Shown one piece after another: positions 17,644 to 25,700 of a DNA stretch of 64,000 nucleotides; the first letter of the stretch is position 1; every line of letters starts with the position of its first letter. The notes beneath the pieces are model-generated. The model had not been told where the DNA came from. It saw only the letters and a program-made list of their open reading frames with translations, and made no database searches. Made by a program: the position numbers and the translations under genes. Location: contig CAZNUW010000006.1 in the NCBI GenBank assembly GCA_964576515.1, forward strand, positions 170,370 to 234,369, given 5' to 3'. The DNA is from SHVO01 sp964576515. Lineage in GTDB: Bacteria; Pseudomonadota; Alphaproteobacteria; Rhodospirillales; Rhodospirillaceae.

Positions 17644-18708
17644 CTACGAGGCTTTTTTGAATGACGCCGCCTCGTGCCCGATATCGTAGTGACGCGTGTA
17701 GCGTTCCGCGATCAGGTCGGTTTTGACGATGATGCACACATCGGTCGTATTGAACTGGTGATCGACGACGGCGCCGTCGCCGATGAACCCGCCGACACGC
17801 AAATAACCCTTAAGAAGCGGGGGCAAACTGGCCAACGCCCGTTTGGGATCGATGGCGTCCTTCGGCAGCAGGTTCATCTCCACCTTGCGGTGGGGCAGCG
17901 CGATCGCGCGCAAGGACTCCGGCGCCAGATGATAGTGGTAGAGGTAGGAAAGCTGCACGGCCAGTTCCTCGGGATTCGTGCCCGGCAAGCTCGCGCAGCC
18001 GAACATCAAATCGATGCCGTAGGCGTTCACGTATTCCGAGACGCCGCGCCACAGAAGCTGCATGGTCGCGCGATTGCGGTACCCGGCGTCGACGCAGCTC
18101 CGGCCCAGTTCGAGCACGGTGCCCGGAAAGTTCACCAGCTTCGAGATGTCGTACTCGGAGGCGGAATAGAAGCTGCCGGCGGCGCGCGCGTGCTCGCGGC
18201 GGATGAAACGGTATGTGCCCACCACCGGATCGGCGGCGCGTTCGCGGTCGACGACAAGAAGATGGTCGCAGGTCGTATCGAAACGGTCGAAGTCGCGGCG
18301 CAGGGCTTCCATCTCGGCGTCGGGCTTGGCGCCCATCTCGTCATAGAAGACCCGGTAGCGCAGCGCCTGCGCGGCGTCGAGCTCGGCGGGCGAGGTGGCC
18401 AGGCGGATGACCTGGTTGCCGGCGGTGACGGGCACGAACGCGCGCACGTTCTGCGCTGCGGGCGCGACGGCCGTTTCGGACGCCAGCGCGCCGGCGGGGG
18501 TGTTGGTCGATGGCGGCAACAAAAGTGTCATCGGTTTGTGTCCCAACCGCGCGTTCAAGCCGTGCCGCTGCTTCAGGAACTGCAGCGTCAGACGGAGCGT
18601 CGATTGAAAAGCCGCGCTTGGCTTGCGGCTCAACGAAACTGTCTTGGATTTCAACGATTCCGTTGCCCGGCCGAGAAGGGCCAGGGGTTTCCGAAGCGCA
18701 CCGTCCAT
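17644..18708 (-). CDS. olsB: L-ornithine N-acyltransferase (OlsB-type GNAT)
   Basis: OlsB transfers a 3-hydroxyacyl chain from ACP to ornithine, the first step of phosphate-free ornithine lipids. The 354-aa product has the family's LRYRVFYDEMGA stretch and the LGRSCVDAGYRNRATMQLLW segment. The first 60-80 residues are an extension compared with about 300 aa in rhizobial OlsB; ATG 18531 could be the true start, but neither start has a strong ribosome site. Paired with olsA and next to fur/mur. Confidence 0.85.
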   Translation of the reverse strand: MDGALRKPLALLGRATESLKSKTVSLSRKPSAAFQSTLRLTLQFLKQRHGLNARLGHKPMTLLLPPSTNTPAGALASETAVAPAAQNVRAFVPVTAGNQVIRLATSPAELDAAQALRYRVFYDEMGAKPDAEMEALRRDFDRFDTTCDHLLVVDRERAADPVVGTYRFIRREHARAAGSFYSASEYDISKLVNFPGTVLELGRSCVDAGYRNRATMQLLWRGVSEYVNAYGIDLMFGCASLPGTNPEELAVQLSYLYHYHLAPESLRAIALPHRKVEMNLLPKDAIDPKRALASLPPLLKGYLRVGGFIGDGAVVDHQFNTTDVCIIVKTDLIAERYTRHYDIGHEAASFKKAS

Positions 18709-18791
18709 GCCGGGATACTCTTAACAGCTAGGGGGACTGGCATATAGCCATAATCCGGCGACTCTAACCCCCGGGTGCACCAGATGTCGTG

Positions 18792-19232
18792 TTATTCTTC
18801 TGTTGCTTTATCTGCATTTAGAGGCAGGACGTACAACTCCAGGCGATGGCCGACCAGCTTATACCCGTGGGCGGCGGCGATCTCCTGCTGGATGCGCTCG
18901 ATCTCCTCGTTATGGAATTCGATCACGTTCCCCGACCGCACGTCGATCAGATGGTCATGGTGGGTCGCCGGGGTTTCCTCGTAGCGCGCGCGGCCGTCGC
19001 CGAACTCATGGCGTTTGACGATCCCGGCTTCCTCGAACAGGCGCATGGTCCGGTACACGGTGGCGATCGAGATGCGCGGGTCTTCCGCGGCCGCGCGGCG
19101 ATGAACCTCTTCCACGTCCGGGTGATCGCTCGCTTCCGAGAGCACGTGCGCGATGATGCGGCGCTGCTCGGTCATCTTCATGCCCTTCTCGGCACAGACT
19201 TTTTCGATATGCGACACGGGGCGGTTTGACAT
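18792..19232 (-). CDS. fur: Fur-family metalloregulator (Fur/Mur type)
   Basis: The 146-aa product has the winged-helix DNA-binding domain (TEQRRIIAHVL, ISIATVYRTMRLFEEAGIV) and the metal site HHDH at residues 91-94. The CxxC pair of the enterobacterial structural zinc site is absent (it reads VRSG), as in alphaproteobacterial Fur/Mur proteins, which respond to Fe or Mn. Fur-type boxes upstream of bfd (40896-40944) are candidate targets. The gene is divergent from the TusA-like gene. Confidence 0.92.
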   Translation of the reverse strand: MSNRPVSHIEKVCAEKGMKMTEQRRIIAHVLSEASDHPDVEEVHRRAAAEDPRISIATVYRTMRLFEEAGIVKRHEFGDGRARYEETPATHHDHLIDVRSGNVIEFHNEEIERIQQEIAAAHGYKLVGHRLELYVLPLNADKATEE

Positions 19233-19384
19233 GTTTGAAATCCTCGCTGTCTGCCGCAGGCTTCTTCGCGGCCGGCGGGCGGTATCATAGAGCGGGCCTT
19301 TTGCCCTTAAAAGAGATCAGACGCAAAGGTCTAATCCACGAAACGGATCGGTTGGGCCGGGGCCGGCGGCTTGTCCGCGCGCGC

Positions 19385-19422
19385 GCCGATGTTATATGTG
19401 GCCGCCGATGTTATATGTGGCC
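19385..19422. repeat. 19-bp exact tandem duplication before the TusA-like start
   Basis: The 19-base unit GCCGATGTTATATGTGGCC occurs twice without a gap and ends one base before the ATG at 19424. Each copy contains TTATAT, a possible -10 element; the second is seven bases from the ATG. Confidence 0.85.
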
Positions 19423-19423
19423 T

Positions 19424-19678
19424 ATGAGCGATGCGCCATTCTTCATCGATATCACCGGCGACGTATGTCCCCTGACATTCGTGAAGACGAAGCTGTTACT
19501 TGAGAAAATGCCCGCGGGCGCCGTCGCGACCGTGCGTCTCAAGGGCGCGCAGCCCCTCGACAATGTCCCGCGCTCGGTCGTTGCCCATGGGCACGAGATC
19601 GTTTCCCTGTCGCGCGAGGACCGCGAGACGTCGGTGGATCCCAAAGTCCCGCATCTTTTAGTGGTGCGGCGTTGTTGA
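19424..19678 (+). CDS. TusA-family sulfurtransferase-like protein
   Basis: The 84-aa product shows the SirA/TusA fold signature DITGDVCPLTFVKTKL with the catalytic cysteine at residue 15; the usual CPxP reads CPLT. TusA proteins relay sulfur for tRNA thiolation and related pathways; the partner here is unknown. The start at 19424 matches the family N-terminus, but no Shine-Dalgarno is visible, and a -10-like TTATAT lies seven bases upstream, so a leaderless message is possible. Its 3' end overlaps rimI (convergent) by 21 bases. Confidence 0.82.
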   Translation: MSDAPFFIDITGDVCPLTFVKTKLLLEKMPAGAVATVRLKGAQPLDNVPRSVVAHGHEIVSLSREDRETSVDPKVPHLLVVRRC

Positions 19679-20164
19679 ACCCGTCGTGGACGCGCGGTCC
19701 AAAGGCGAATCTTTCAAAGGCGCAAGGGCCAGCGTCATGACGATCGCATCGACCGCCGCGCCGCCGCCGCGGGCATAATAGCCCGCGCGCCGGCCCGTCG
19801 GCGCGAAGCCGTATTTCGCATACAAGGCGCGGGCGGCCGTGTTGTCCGCGGCCACCTCCAGGAATAACCGACGCGTTCCGCCCGCCCGCAACATGGCGGC
19901 CGCCTCGTCCAGAAGATGCGCGGCGATGCCCTGTCGGCGCGCGTCGGGGACGACCGCGAGCGTCAGGATCTCCGCTTCATCGGCCACTGCGCGAATGAGA
20001 ATGAATCCTAGCGGTGCGTCTCCCGTCCACAAAAGGCCCGCGACGCCGGGCTGTTCCAATAATTTTGCGAATTCATCGTCGCCCCACGGCGCGGCGAAAC
20101 TCGTCCGGTGCAAGACCCCGGCGACACGCGCGTGCGCGGGCTCCAGCCGGATCACGCCGCTCAT
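19658..20164 (-). CDS. rimI: Ribosomal protein S18 alanine N-acetyltransferase
   Basis: A 168-aa GNAT acetyltransferase with the acetyl-CoA motif VVPDARRQGIAAHLL and the RALYAKYGFAPTGRRAGYY tail typical of RimI. It overlaps the tsaB stop by four bases. The tsaB-rimI pair is conserved in bacteria, which supports the RimI call over other GNATs. The last 20 residues are extra. Confidence 0.88.
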   Translation of the reverse strand: MSGVIRLEPAHARVAGVLHRTSFAAPWGDDEFAKLLEQPGVAGLLWTGDAPLGFILIRAVADEAEILTLAVVPDARRQGIAAHLLDEAAAMLRAGGTRRLFLEVAADNTAARALYAKYGFAPTGRRAGYYARGGGAAVDAIVMTLALAPLKDSPLDRASTTGSTTPHH

Positions 20165-20877
20165 GACTGTGGATCGGGCCGCAAGCGCCCACTTTCTTCA
20201 AGAGCGGGCCGCAAGCGCCCGCCGTGCGGCGCGAGGGTGATCTTCGGCGGCAGGACATAAAGCGGTAGCGGTCCGGCCGGGTCGGCGTGTCGCGTCGCGG
20301 CGATGTCCGCGAGGATCACCGCGCTTGGAAGCGGGTGCGCCGTCGAGGCGCGTGCGCCGCTCACGGTTCCGAGCGCATGTGCGGCGCCGTCGCCGATCAC
20401 AACGACGTTGCGTTCCGCCATCCAGTTTGGGATTTCCGCCGGCGGCAGCGCCACCGGCTCTCCGCGCGGAGTTCGGGTTGCGGCGTCGAATGTTTGGAGA
20501 TAGAGCTCGCCGCGTTTCGTATCGACGGCGGCGAGAATGACGTCGGCCTGCGAACGCTCCGCCGCAGGCACGGCGCGGGCCAACACCTCAAGCGAGCTGA
20601 CGCCGATCACAGGCTTGCCCGCCGCCAGGCCCAAGGCGCGCGCGGTCGACAGCCCAACGCGGACCCCTGTGAACGACCCCGGACCGACTGTGACCGCGAT
20701 CCGGTCCAGCGCGTCGTAGGACACGCCGGCCTCAGTCATCGTCCGTTCGATCAACGGCAGCAACGCTTCCGCCTGCCCCTGGTCCATCGGCTCCGACACG
20801 GACGCAAGAACCTCAGCCCCGCGCGCAAGCGCGACGGAGCAGGCGGCGGCGGTGGTATCGAAGGCGAGAACAAGCAT
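20161..20877 (-). CDS. tsaB: tRNA threonylcarbamoyladenosine biosynthesis protein TsaB
   Basis: TsaB is the non-catalytic partner of TsaD in making t6A37 of tRNA. The 238-aa product has the ASKHA opening LVLAFDTTAAACSVAL and the GPGSFTGVRVGLSTA motif. The end is odd: after the usual YVLPP segment there is a tail with two GRLRP units in 12 residues, coded by a repeated 15-base element. TsaD is encoded 6 kb away at 26837. Confidence 0.94.
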   Translation of the reverse strand: MLVLAFDTTAAACSVALARGAEVLASVSEPMDQGQAEALLPLIERTMTEAGVSYDALDRIAVTVGPGSFTGVRVGLSTARALGLAAGKPVIGVSSLEVLARAVPAAERSQADVILAAVDTKRGELYLQTFDAATRTPRGEPVALPPAEIPNWMAERNVVVIGDGAAHALGTVSGARASTAHPLPSAVILADIAATRHADPAGPLPLYVLPPKITLAPHGGRLRPALEESGRLRPDPQS

Positions 20878-20959
20878 CGGACGTCACGCGGAAGAAAGCT
20901 GAGGGGCCGCACAATATTCGTTATCATCGGCCACGGCATCATTTTCAAACCGAGACCTT

Positions 20960-21523
20960 ATGTCCCTTATCGAGATAGCACCTCCGGCCTACGACGTCGA
21001 AATCGATATCGCCTACGCAACGTCCAATAACTTCACGGGCAAGCCGGTCTATGGCCGTCCCGGCTGCTATCTGAACGCGGACGCCGCCGCCTGCCTCGCT
21101 GCTGCAATCGCGCTCGCGAGGCCGCTCGGCTTTCGTTTCAAGGTTTTCGACGCCTTCCGGCCCGCGGAAGCGCAGTGGGTCCTTTGGAATCACACCCCGG
21201 ACCCCGATTTCCTCGCCGATCCGAAGCGCGGTTCGCCGCATTCCATGGGCGCCGCGGTGGATCTCACCCTGATCGACGCGGCCGGCCGCGAGCTCGATAT
21301 GGGAACCGCTTTCGACGCCTTCACGCCTTTGTCCCACCATGGCCGGACCGATCTTCCGGCCGATGCGCAGCATAACCGCGCCCTCCTGCTCGGGATCATG
21401 ACGGCGGCCGGCTGGGACTTTTACCGCAACGAGTGGTGGCACTATCAGTTGTTCAACGCGCGCGCCAGATATCCGGTGCTGGGCGATGACGCGCTGCCGG
21501 TTTCGATGATGCCGAAGGCGTGA
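20960..21523 (+). CDS. ddpX: D-alanyl-D-alanine dipeptidase (VanX/DdpX type)
   Basis: M15D zinc peptidase of 187 aa. Zinc ligands are visible as His94 and Asp101 in SPHSMGAAVDL and His161 in EWWHYQ, with catalytic Glu158 and Arg67 in FDAFRP. It cleaves D-Ala-D-Ala in cell-wall recycling or nutrient use. No secretion signal is visible, so the enzyme is probably cytosolic. The gene stands alone, convergent with hemY. Confidence 0.9.
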   Translation: MSLIEIAPPAYDVEIDIAYATSNNFTGKPVYGRPGCYLNADAAACLAAAIALARPLGFRFKVFDAFRPAEAQWVLWNHTPDPDFLADPKRGSPHSMGAAVDLTLIDAAGRELDMGTAFDAFTPLSHHGRTDLPADAQHNRALLLGIMTAAGWDFYRNEWWHYQLFNARARYPVLGDDALPVSMMPKA

Positions 21524-21527
21524 CGGG

Positions 21528-22775
21528 TTAGGCGCGGGCGAGGTCGGACACGGTGCGCGGCGGCGCGGCCGCGACGCTGGGCCCGCGTTGCGCATCGAGC
21601 GCGATCTTCAACCACTCGGCCGCTTTCTCCAGGTCGCCGCGTTCGCGGTCCTCGACTTCAGCGAGCAGTCTTGCGGCGCGGGCGCGCACATCCGGCTCCA
21701 TGTCCTCCGCCGTCAGCGGCGCGAGGCGGTTGCGCGCCTGGCCCCACAACTGCGCATCGAGCGAGGCGCGCGCGACCGCAAGCCGGCTTTCGGGATGATC
21801 TGGCGAAATGCGCGCGAGATTGTCCACGCGCCGCGCCCATTCCAGGGCTGTCTCGCCGGGAACAAGGACGCGGTAGGCCCCGGCAAGATCCGCGTGTGGC
21901 ATTTCGCCCCACATCTTCTCGACCATATGCGCGGCCTTGCGTCCCTTGCCTTGGGCGGCCATCGATTTCGCGTACATGGCCGTCGCCGCGACGGGCGCGC
22001 CGCCAAGATCGATCGCCTGCTTCGCGAGATCCGCCGCGCTTTGGGATTCGCCGTTCTTCAGTTTCACCTGCGCCTGCTGCAGCAACAGCCGCGTTTTGAT
22101 CCGCACGAAATCGGTGCGGCTGAACGTTGTCTTGGCGATCTTGGTGTCCATCAGCGCCAGCGCGTCGCGCCAAAGTCCGGCGGCGATCGCCAGGTCCAAC
22201 GCCATCTCGATCGCCCATGCGGGCGGGTCCTTGCGCGACAGCGCGCGCTTGGCGTGGTTGAGCGCGCCGACCGTGTCGCCGTCGGCCACCGCTTTCAGGG
22301 CCAGCGAACGCAGGCCCGCCAGCTCGGTTTGCGGACGCTCCAGAAGCGCGGTGGCGGCCTCCTTCATTTCCTTTGTATCGCCCGCCAGTTCCGCGGTTTC
22401 CTTGCGCAGCATCAAGACGGCGGGGTTGGCGCTCAGCAGAGTCGACGCTTCCTTGCTGTATTTGCGCGCGGCCTTGGTCTGGCCCGCCTGCACCGCGGCG
22501 AAGCCGTCGGCGAGGCTCGCGAGTCCCCGGCTCATGCGGCGTTCCCGCCGCGCGGCGCGGAATGCGCCGACGATCCCGCCGATGATCGCAAGGCCGCGCA
22601 GAAGCGCCGCCGCCGCGAACACGGCGGCAATCATCACCGCGATGAGCATGCTGGCGGAGGTATCGACGCGCCACCCGCGCCATTCCAGCGACATGCGGCC
22701 CGGTTCATCGGCAAGCCACACGGCGGCGGCCACCAGAAGCCCAAGCCCCACGATATAGAGGACGAGACGCACCAT
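21528..22775 (-). CDS. hemY: HemY-type membrane TPR protein
   Basis: The 415-aa product has two N-terminal membrane segments (residues 3-21 and about 38-60) and the HemY_N region, followed by TPR-like helices across 90-390. It is not protoporphyrinogen oxidase; this HemY is a membrane protein of unclear function that travels with heme genes. It starts two bases after the stop of the HemD-mitofilin gene, so the two are cotranscribed and probably coupled. Confidence 0.9.
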   Translation of the reverse strand: MVRLVLYIVGLGLLVAAAVWLADEPGRMSLEWRGWRVDTSASMLIAVMIAAVFAAAALLRGLAIIGGIVGAFRAARRERRMSRGLASLADGFAAVQAGQTKAARKYSKEASTLLSANPAVLMLRKETAELAGDTKEMKEAATALLERPQTELAGLRSLALKAVADGDTVGALNHAKRALSRKDPPAWAIEMALDLAIAAGLWRDALALMDTKIAKTTFSRTDFVRIKTRLLLQQAQVKLKNGESQSAADLAKQAIDLGGAPVAATAMYAKSMAAQGKGRKAAHMVEKMWGEMPHADLAGAYRVLVPGETALEWARRVDNLARISPDHPESRLAVARASLDAQLWGQARNRLAPLTAEDMEPDVRARAARLLAEVEDRERGDLEKAAEWLKIALDAQRGPSVAAAPPRTVSDLARA

Positions 22776-22777
22776 GA

Positions 22778-25700
22778 CTATTCCGCCGCCGGTGTGACGG
22801 AGGCTTCGGGTAACGGCGCCGACGGCGTCGCCAAGCCCGCCGCCGAGGTCAGCACCATATCGTGGGCGGCGTCTTCCGCTGCGGCGCGCGCGTCCGCCAG
22901 CGTGATCCACGGCGTGGCGGCGGCCAGGTGCGGTCCGCTCAGCTTTTTCATTTCCGCGACGGCGCCCGCAAGGTTGTTCGCGTCGATGGCGCGTTCGGCG
23001 CGCACGAGGATCGCATCCGCTTCGTCGCCCACATCGACGTCGATGCGCCGGATCGTCACCACCGACAACATGCGGTCCAGCACGCGGCGCATCCACCCGG
23101 CGGCGCCGTTTGGCAGGACGCCCGCGCGGGTCACGGCGGCGGCCGTGGCATCGAACTGCTGACGCAGCGCCGGCAGCGTGGGCAGCCCCGTGTTGGCATA
23201 AGCCGCGAACGGGGCGTTGGCCGCGGCGTCCCCCGCAAGGGCCTTCACCGTATCCCATTCCTTCACGAAGGGGCGGCCGGTGACAATCGCGTCGCGCCAT
23301 TGCGTGGCGGCGATGGTCAGCGCGACCGCCACCGCGCGTTTATCCGCGGCGCTGCGTCCGGCCTGCTCCAACGCGGTGACCCGGTCCGTCAGCGCGAGCA
23401 CGCTGCTCGCGTCCGCGCTCTTGCCTTCGAGCGTATCCATGCGGCGATTCACCTCGTCGAGCTGCGCGGCGTTGCCGAGGGCGGCTTCCAGCGTTGCGAC
23501 GCGCGCCATCAAATTGGCCACCGTCTGATTGACCGCATCGGCGGGTGGCGGTGGCACGGCCGGTGTGGGCGCAACCGGCGCAGGCGCGGCGGCGACAGGC
23601 GCGGGCGATGCCGGCGGCGTTTCGGCGGGCTTTGTCTGCGGGGCGGCGGGCGTCGGCGCCGTTGCGACGGGTGTGCGCCTTTCACCGGTCAGCAGCGGCA
23701 GCCACATGTCTGTTGTCATTAATGTGGCCGTCGCCACGGTCGCCAGGACAAAGAACAGCGCGATGGAGCGGCCCGGTCCGCGCCGCGCCGCGACCGGCGC
23801 CGTCACGGTTTCGGACGCGGCCTCCGGTTCCGGCTCCGGTTCACGCTGCGGCTCGTGGGATTCGCCGCGGCCCCAATTCTTGAGACGGTCGCGCGCGCGG
23901 TCGTCGGCGGCGTCCTCGGCCAGCATTTGCGCCGAACGTCCGCCGCCGCTCCGCGCGGCCGGCTTGGCGTCCGCGAGCGATTCCGTCGGCGCGGCTTCGG
24001 CCGCCGTATCCTTGGCGGCGTCCTTTGCGCCCTTTTTCTCCCGGTGCGACGCGGCCTCGCGTTCGACCAGATCGTTCAACTCGACCAGCGCAAGCGGCAC
24101 GTCCGAGGCCGCAGCGGCGTCGTTCGACGGCGGCGGTTCCGGTGCGTCCTTGTTCTCGCGGGTGGGATCACTCATAGGCATATCATTCCATGATGAGGCG
24201 GCGGAGGCTACCGCCGACGGTGTTTCGGCTGGTGGTGTTTCGGTCGTCGGTGTTTCGGCCGACGGTGTTTCGGAAGCTGTGGGATCGGGCGACGCGGAAT
24301 CGGGAGGCGATGAATCGCCGCGCGGTTCGTCCAACCCCGTTGTCATGGCCCAGCGCGGGTCCGGTGGCGGATTTGGCGTCTCCGGGGCGGCCATCGTTCC
24401 CGCGCCGAAAGGCCACAAGCGCGCGGCCCAACCGGAGGTCGATGCCTGCGCCATCTTGCGGCGCTCCTTCTCCGCTTTGACGAGGGCCTTTTGTTCCACG
24501 GCGGCGCGTTTGCGTTCGGCCTTCTCCTGCGCGGCCTGTTCGCGCGCCGCGCGAAGCCGCACGGCATGTTCCTCCGCAAGGCGCGCTTGTTCGGCGTGCG
24601 CGCGTGCCGCATCTGCGCGGCGGCGTTCGTCCTCCCGCGTCTTTTCCGCCGCCGCCTCTTCACGCGCGATGCGTTTGCGTTCGGCCTCTTCTTCGGCGCG
24701 TGCCGTGGCGATGCGGGCTTGTTCGGCTTTTTCAGTGGCGCGGCGGTCTTTCTCCTGACGCGCGGCTTCCGCGCGCGCTTCCTTTTCGCGGCGCGCGGCT
24801 TCGGCGCGTTCTTCTTTCTCGCGGCGCGCCGCTTCTTCCCGTCGGGCCTTTTCCGCGCGCACGGCTTGCGCGCGGGCCTCCTGCTCGATGCGTGTGGCCT
24901 CGGCCTGTTCCTGGGCGATCCGCACCCGTTCCGCGCGGGCCATTTCTTCTTCGGCTGCGATGCGCGCTCTTTCCGCGCGCTGACGCTCTGCGTCTTCCCG
25001 CGCGAGACGCTCGCGCTCGGCCCGTTCTTTTTCGCGCTGTTCGCGTTCCGCCGCTTCGCGGGCGACGCGTTCAGCCTCGATCCGCGCGCGTTCCACTTGT
25101 TCGGCCGCGCGGCGGACGCGTTCGGCCTCCTCCCACGCGGCGCGTTCGGCGGCAAGCCGTGCGCGCTCGGCCTCGTCGCGGGCGGCGGCCTCACGCGCGA
25201 GGGCCTCCCGTTCGGCTTTTTCCAGCGCGGCCTGCTCCGCCGCGATTCGTTCGCGTTCCGCCTTCTCCCGCGCGTCCTGCGCGCGCCGCAGCCGATCTTG
25301 TTCGGCGCGCTCCGCCCGCTCTCTCTCTTCTTGTTCCTTGCGCAGACGCTCCTGTTCCGCGCGTTCAAAGGCGATGCGCTCTTTCTCCGCGCGGGCTTTG
25401 GCCTCTTCTTCGGCCTTGAGACGTTCCCGTTCGGCGCGGGCTTTGTCTTCCTGTTCCTTGCGCAAACGCTCCTGTTCGGCGCGTTCAAGAGCGATGCGCT
25501 CTTTCTCTACGCGCGCTTTCGCCTCTTCTTCGGCTTTCAGGCGTGCGCGTTCAGCCCGGGCGCGCTTTTCTTCTTCCTTGCGCAAGCGTTCTTGTTCGGC
25601 CCGTTCCGCGGCAAGGCGATCTTTCTCGGCTTTTAGACGCGCGGCTTCCTCGGCTTTGGCGCGTTCGCGCTCCAACCGTTCCGCCTCGCGCCGTGCGCGT

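Noticed and set aside
17615..17737. Longer olsA beginning at GTG 17737
   Set aside because: It would overlap olsB by 94 bases and add residues that only mirror olsB in another frame.
24491..25636. Long plus-strand open frames opposite the charged helix of the HemD fusion
   Set aside because: They arise from the strong codon bias of the E/R/K-rich repeat and are Phe/Arg/Leu low-complexity.
25321..25680. Possible CRISPR-like periodic repeat
   Set aside because: The 120-bp period is coding tandem repeat in frame, without unique spacers.
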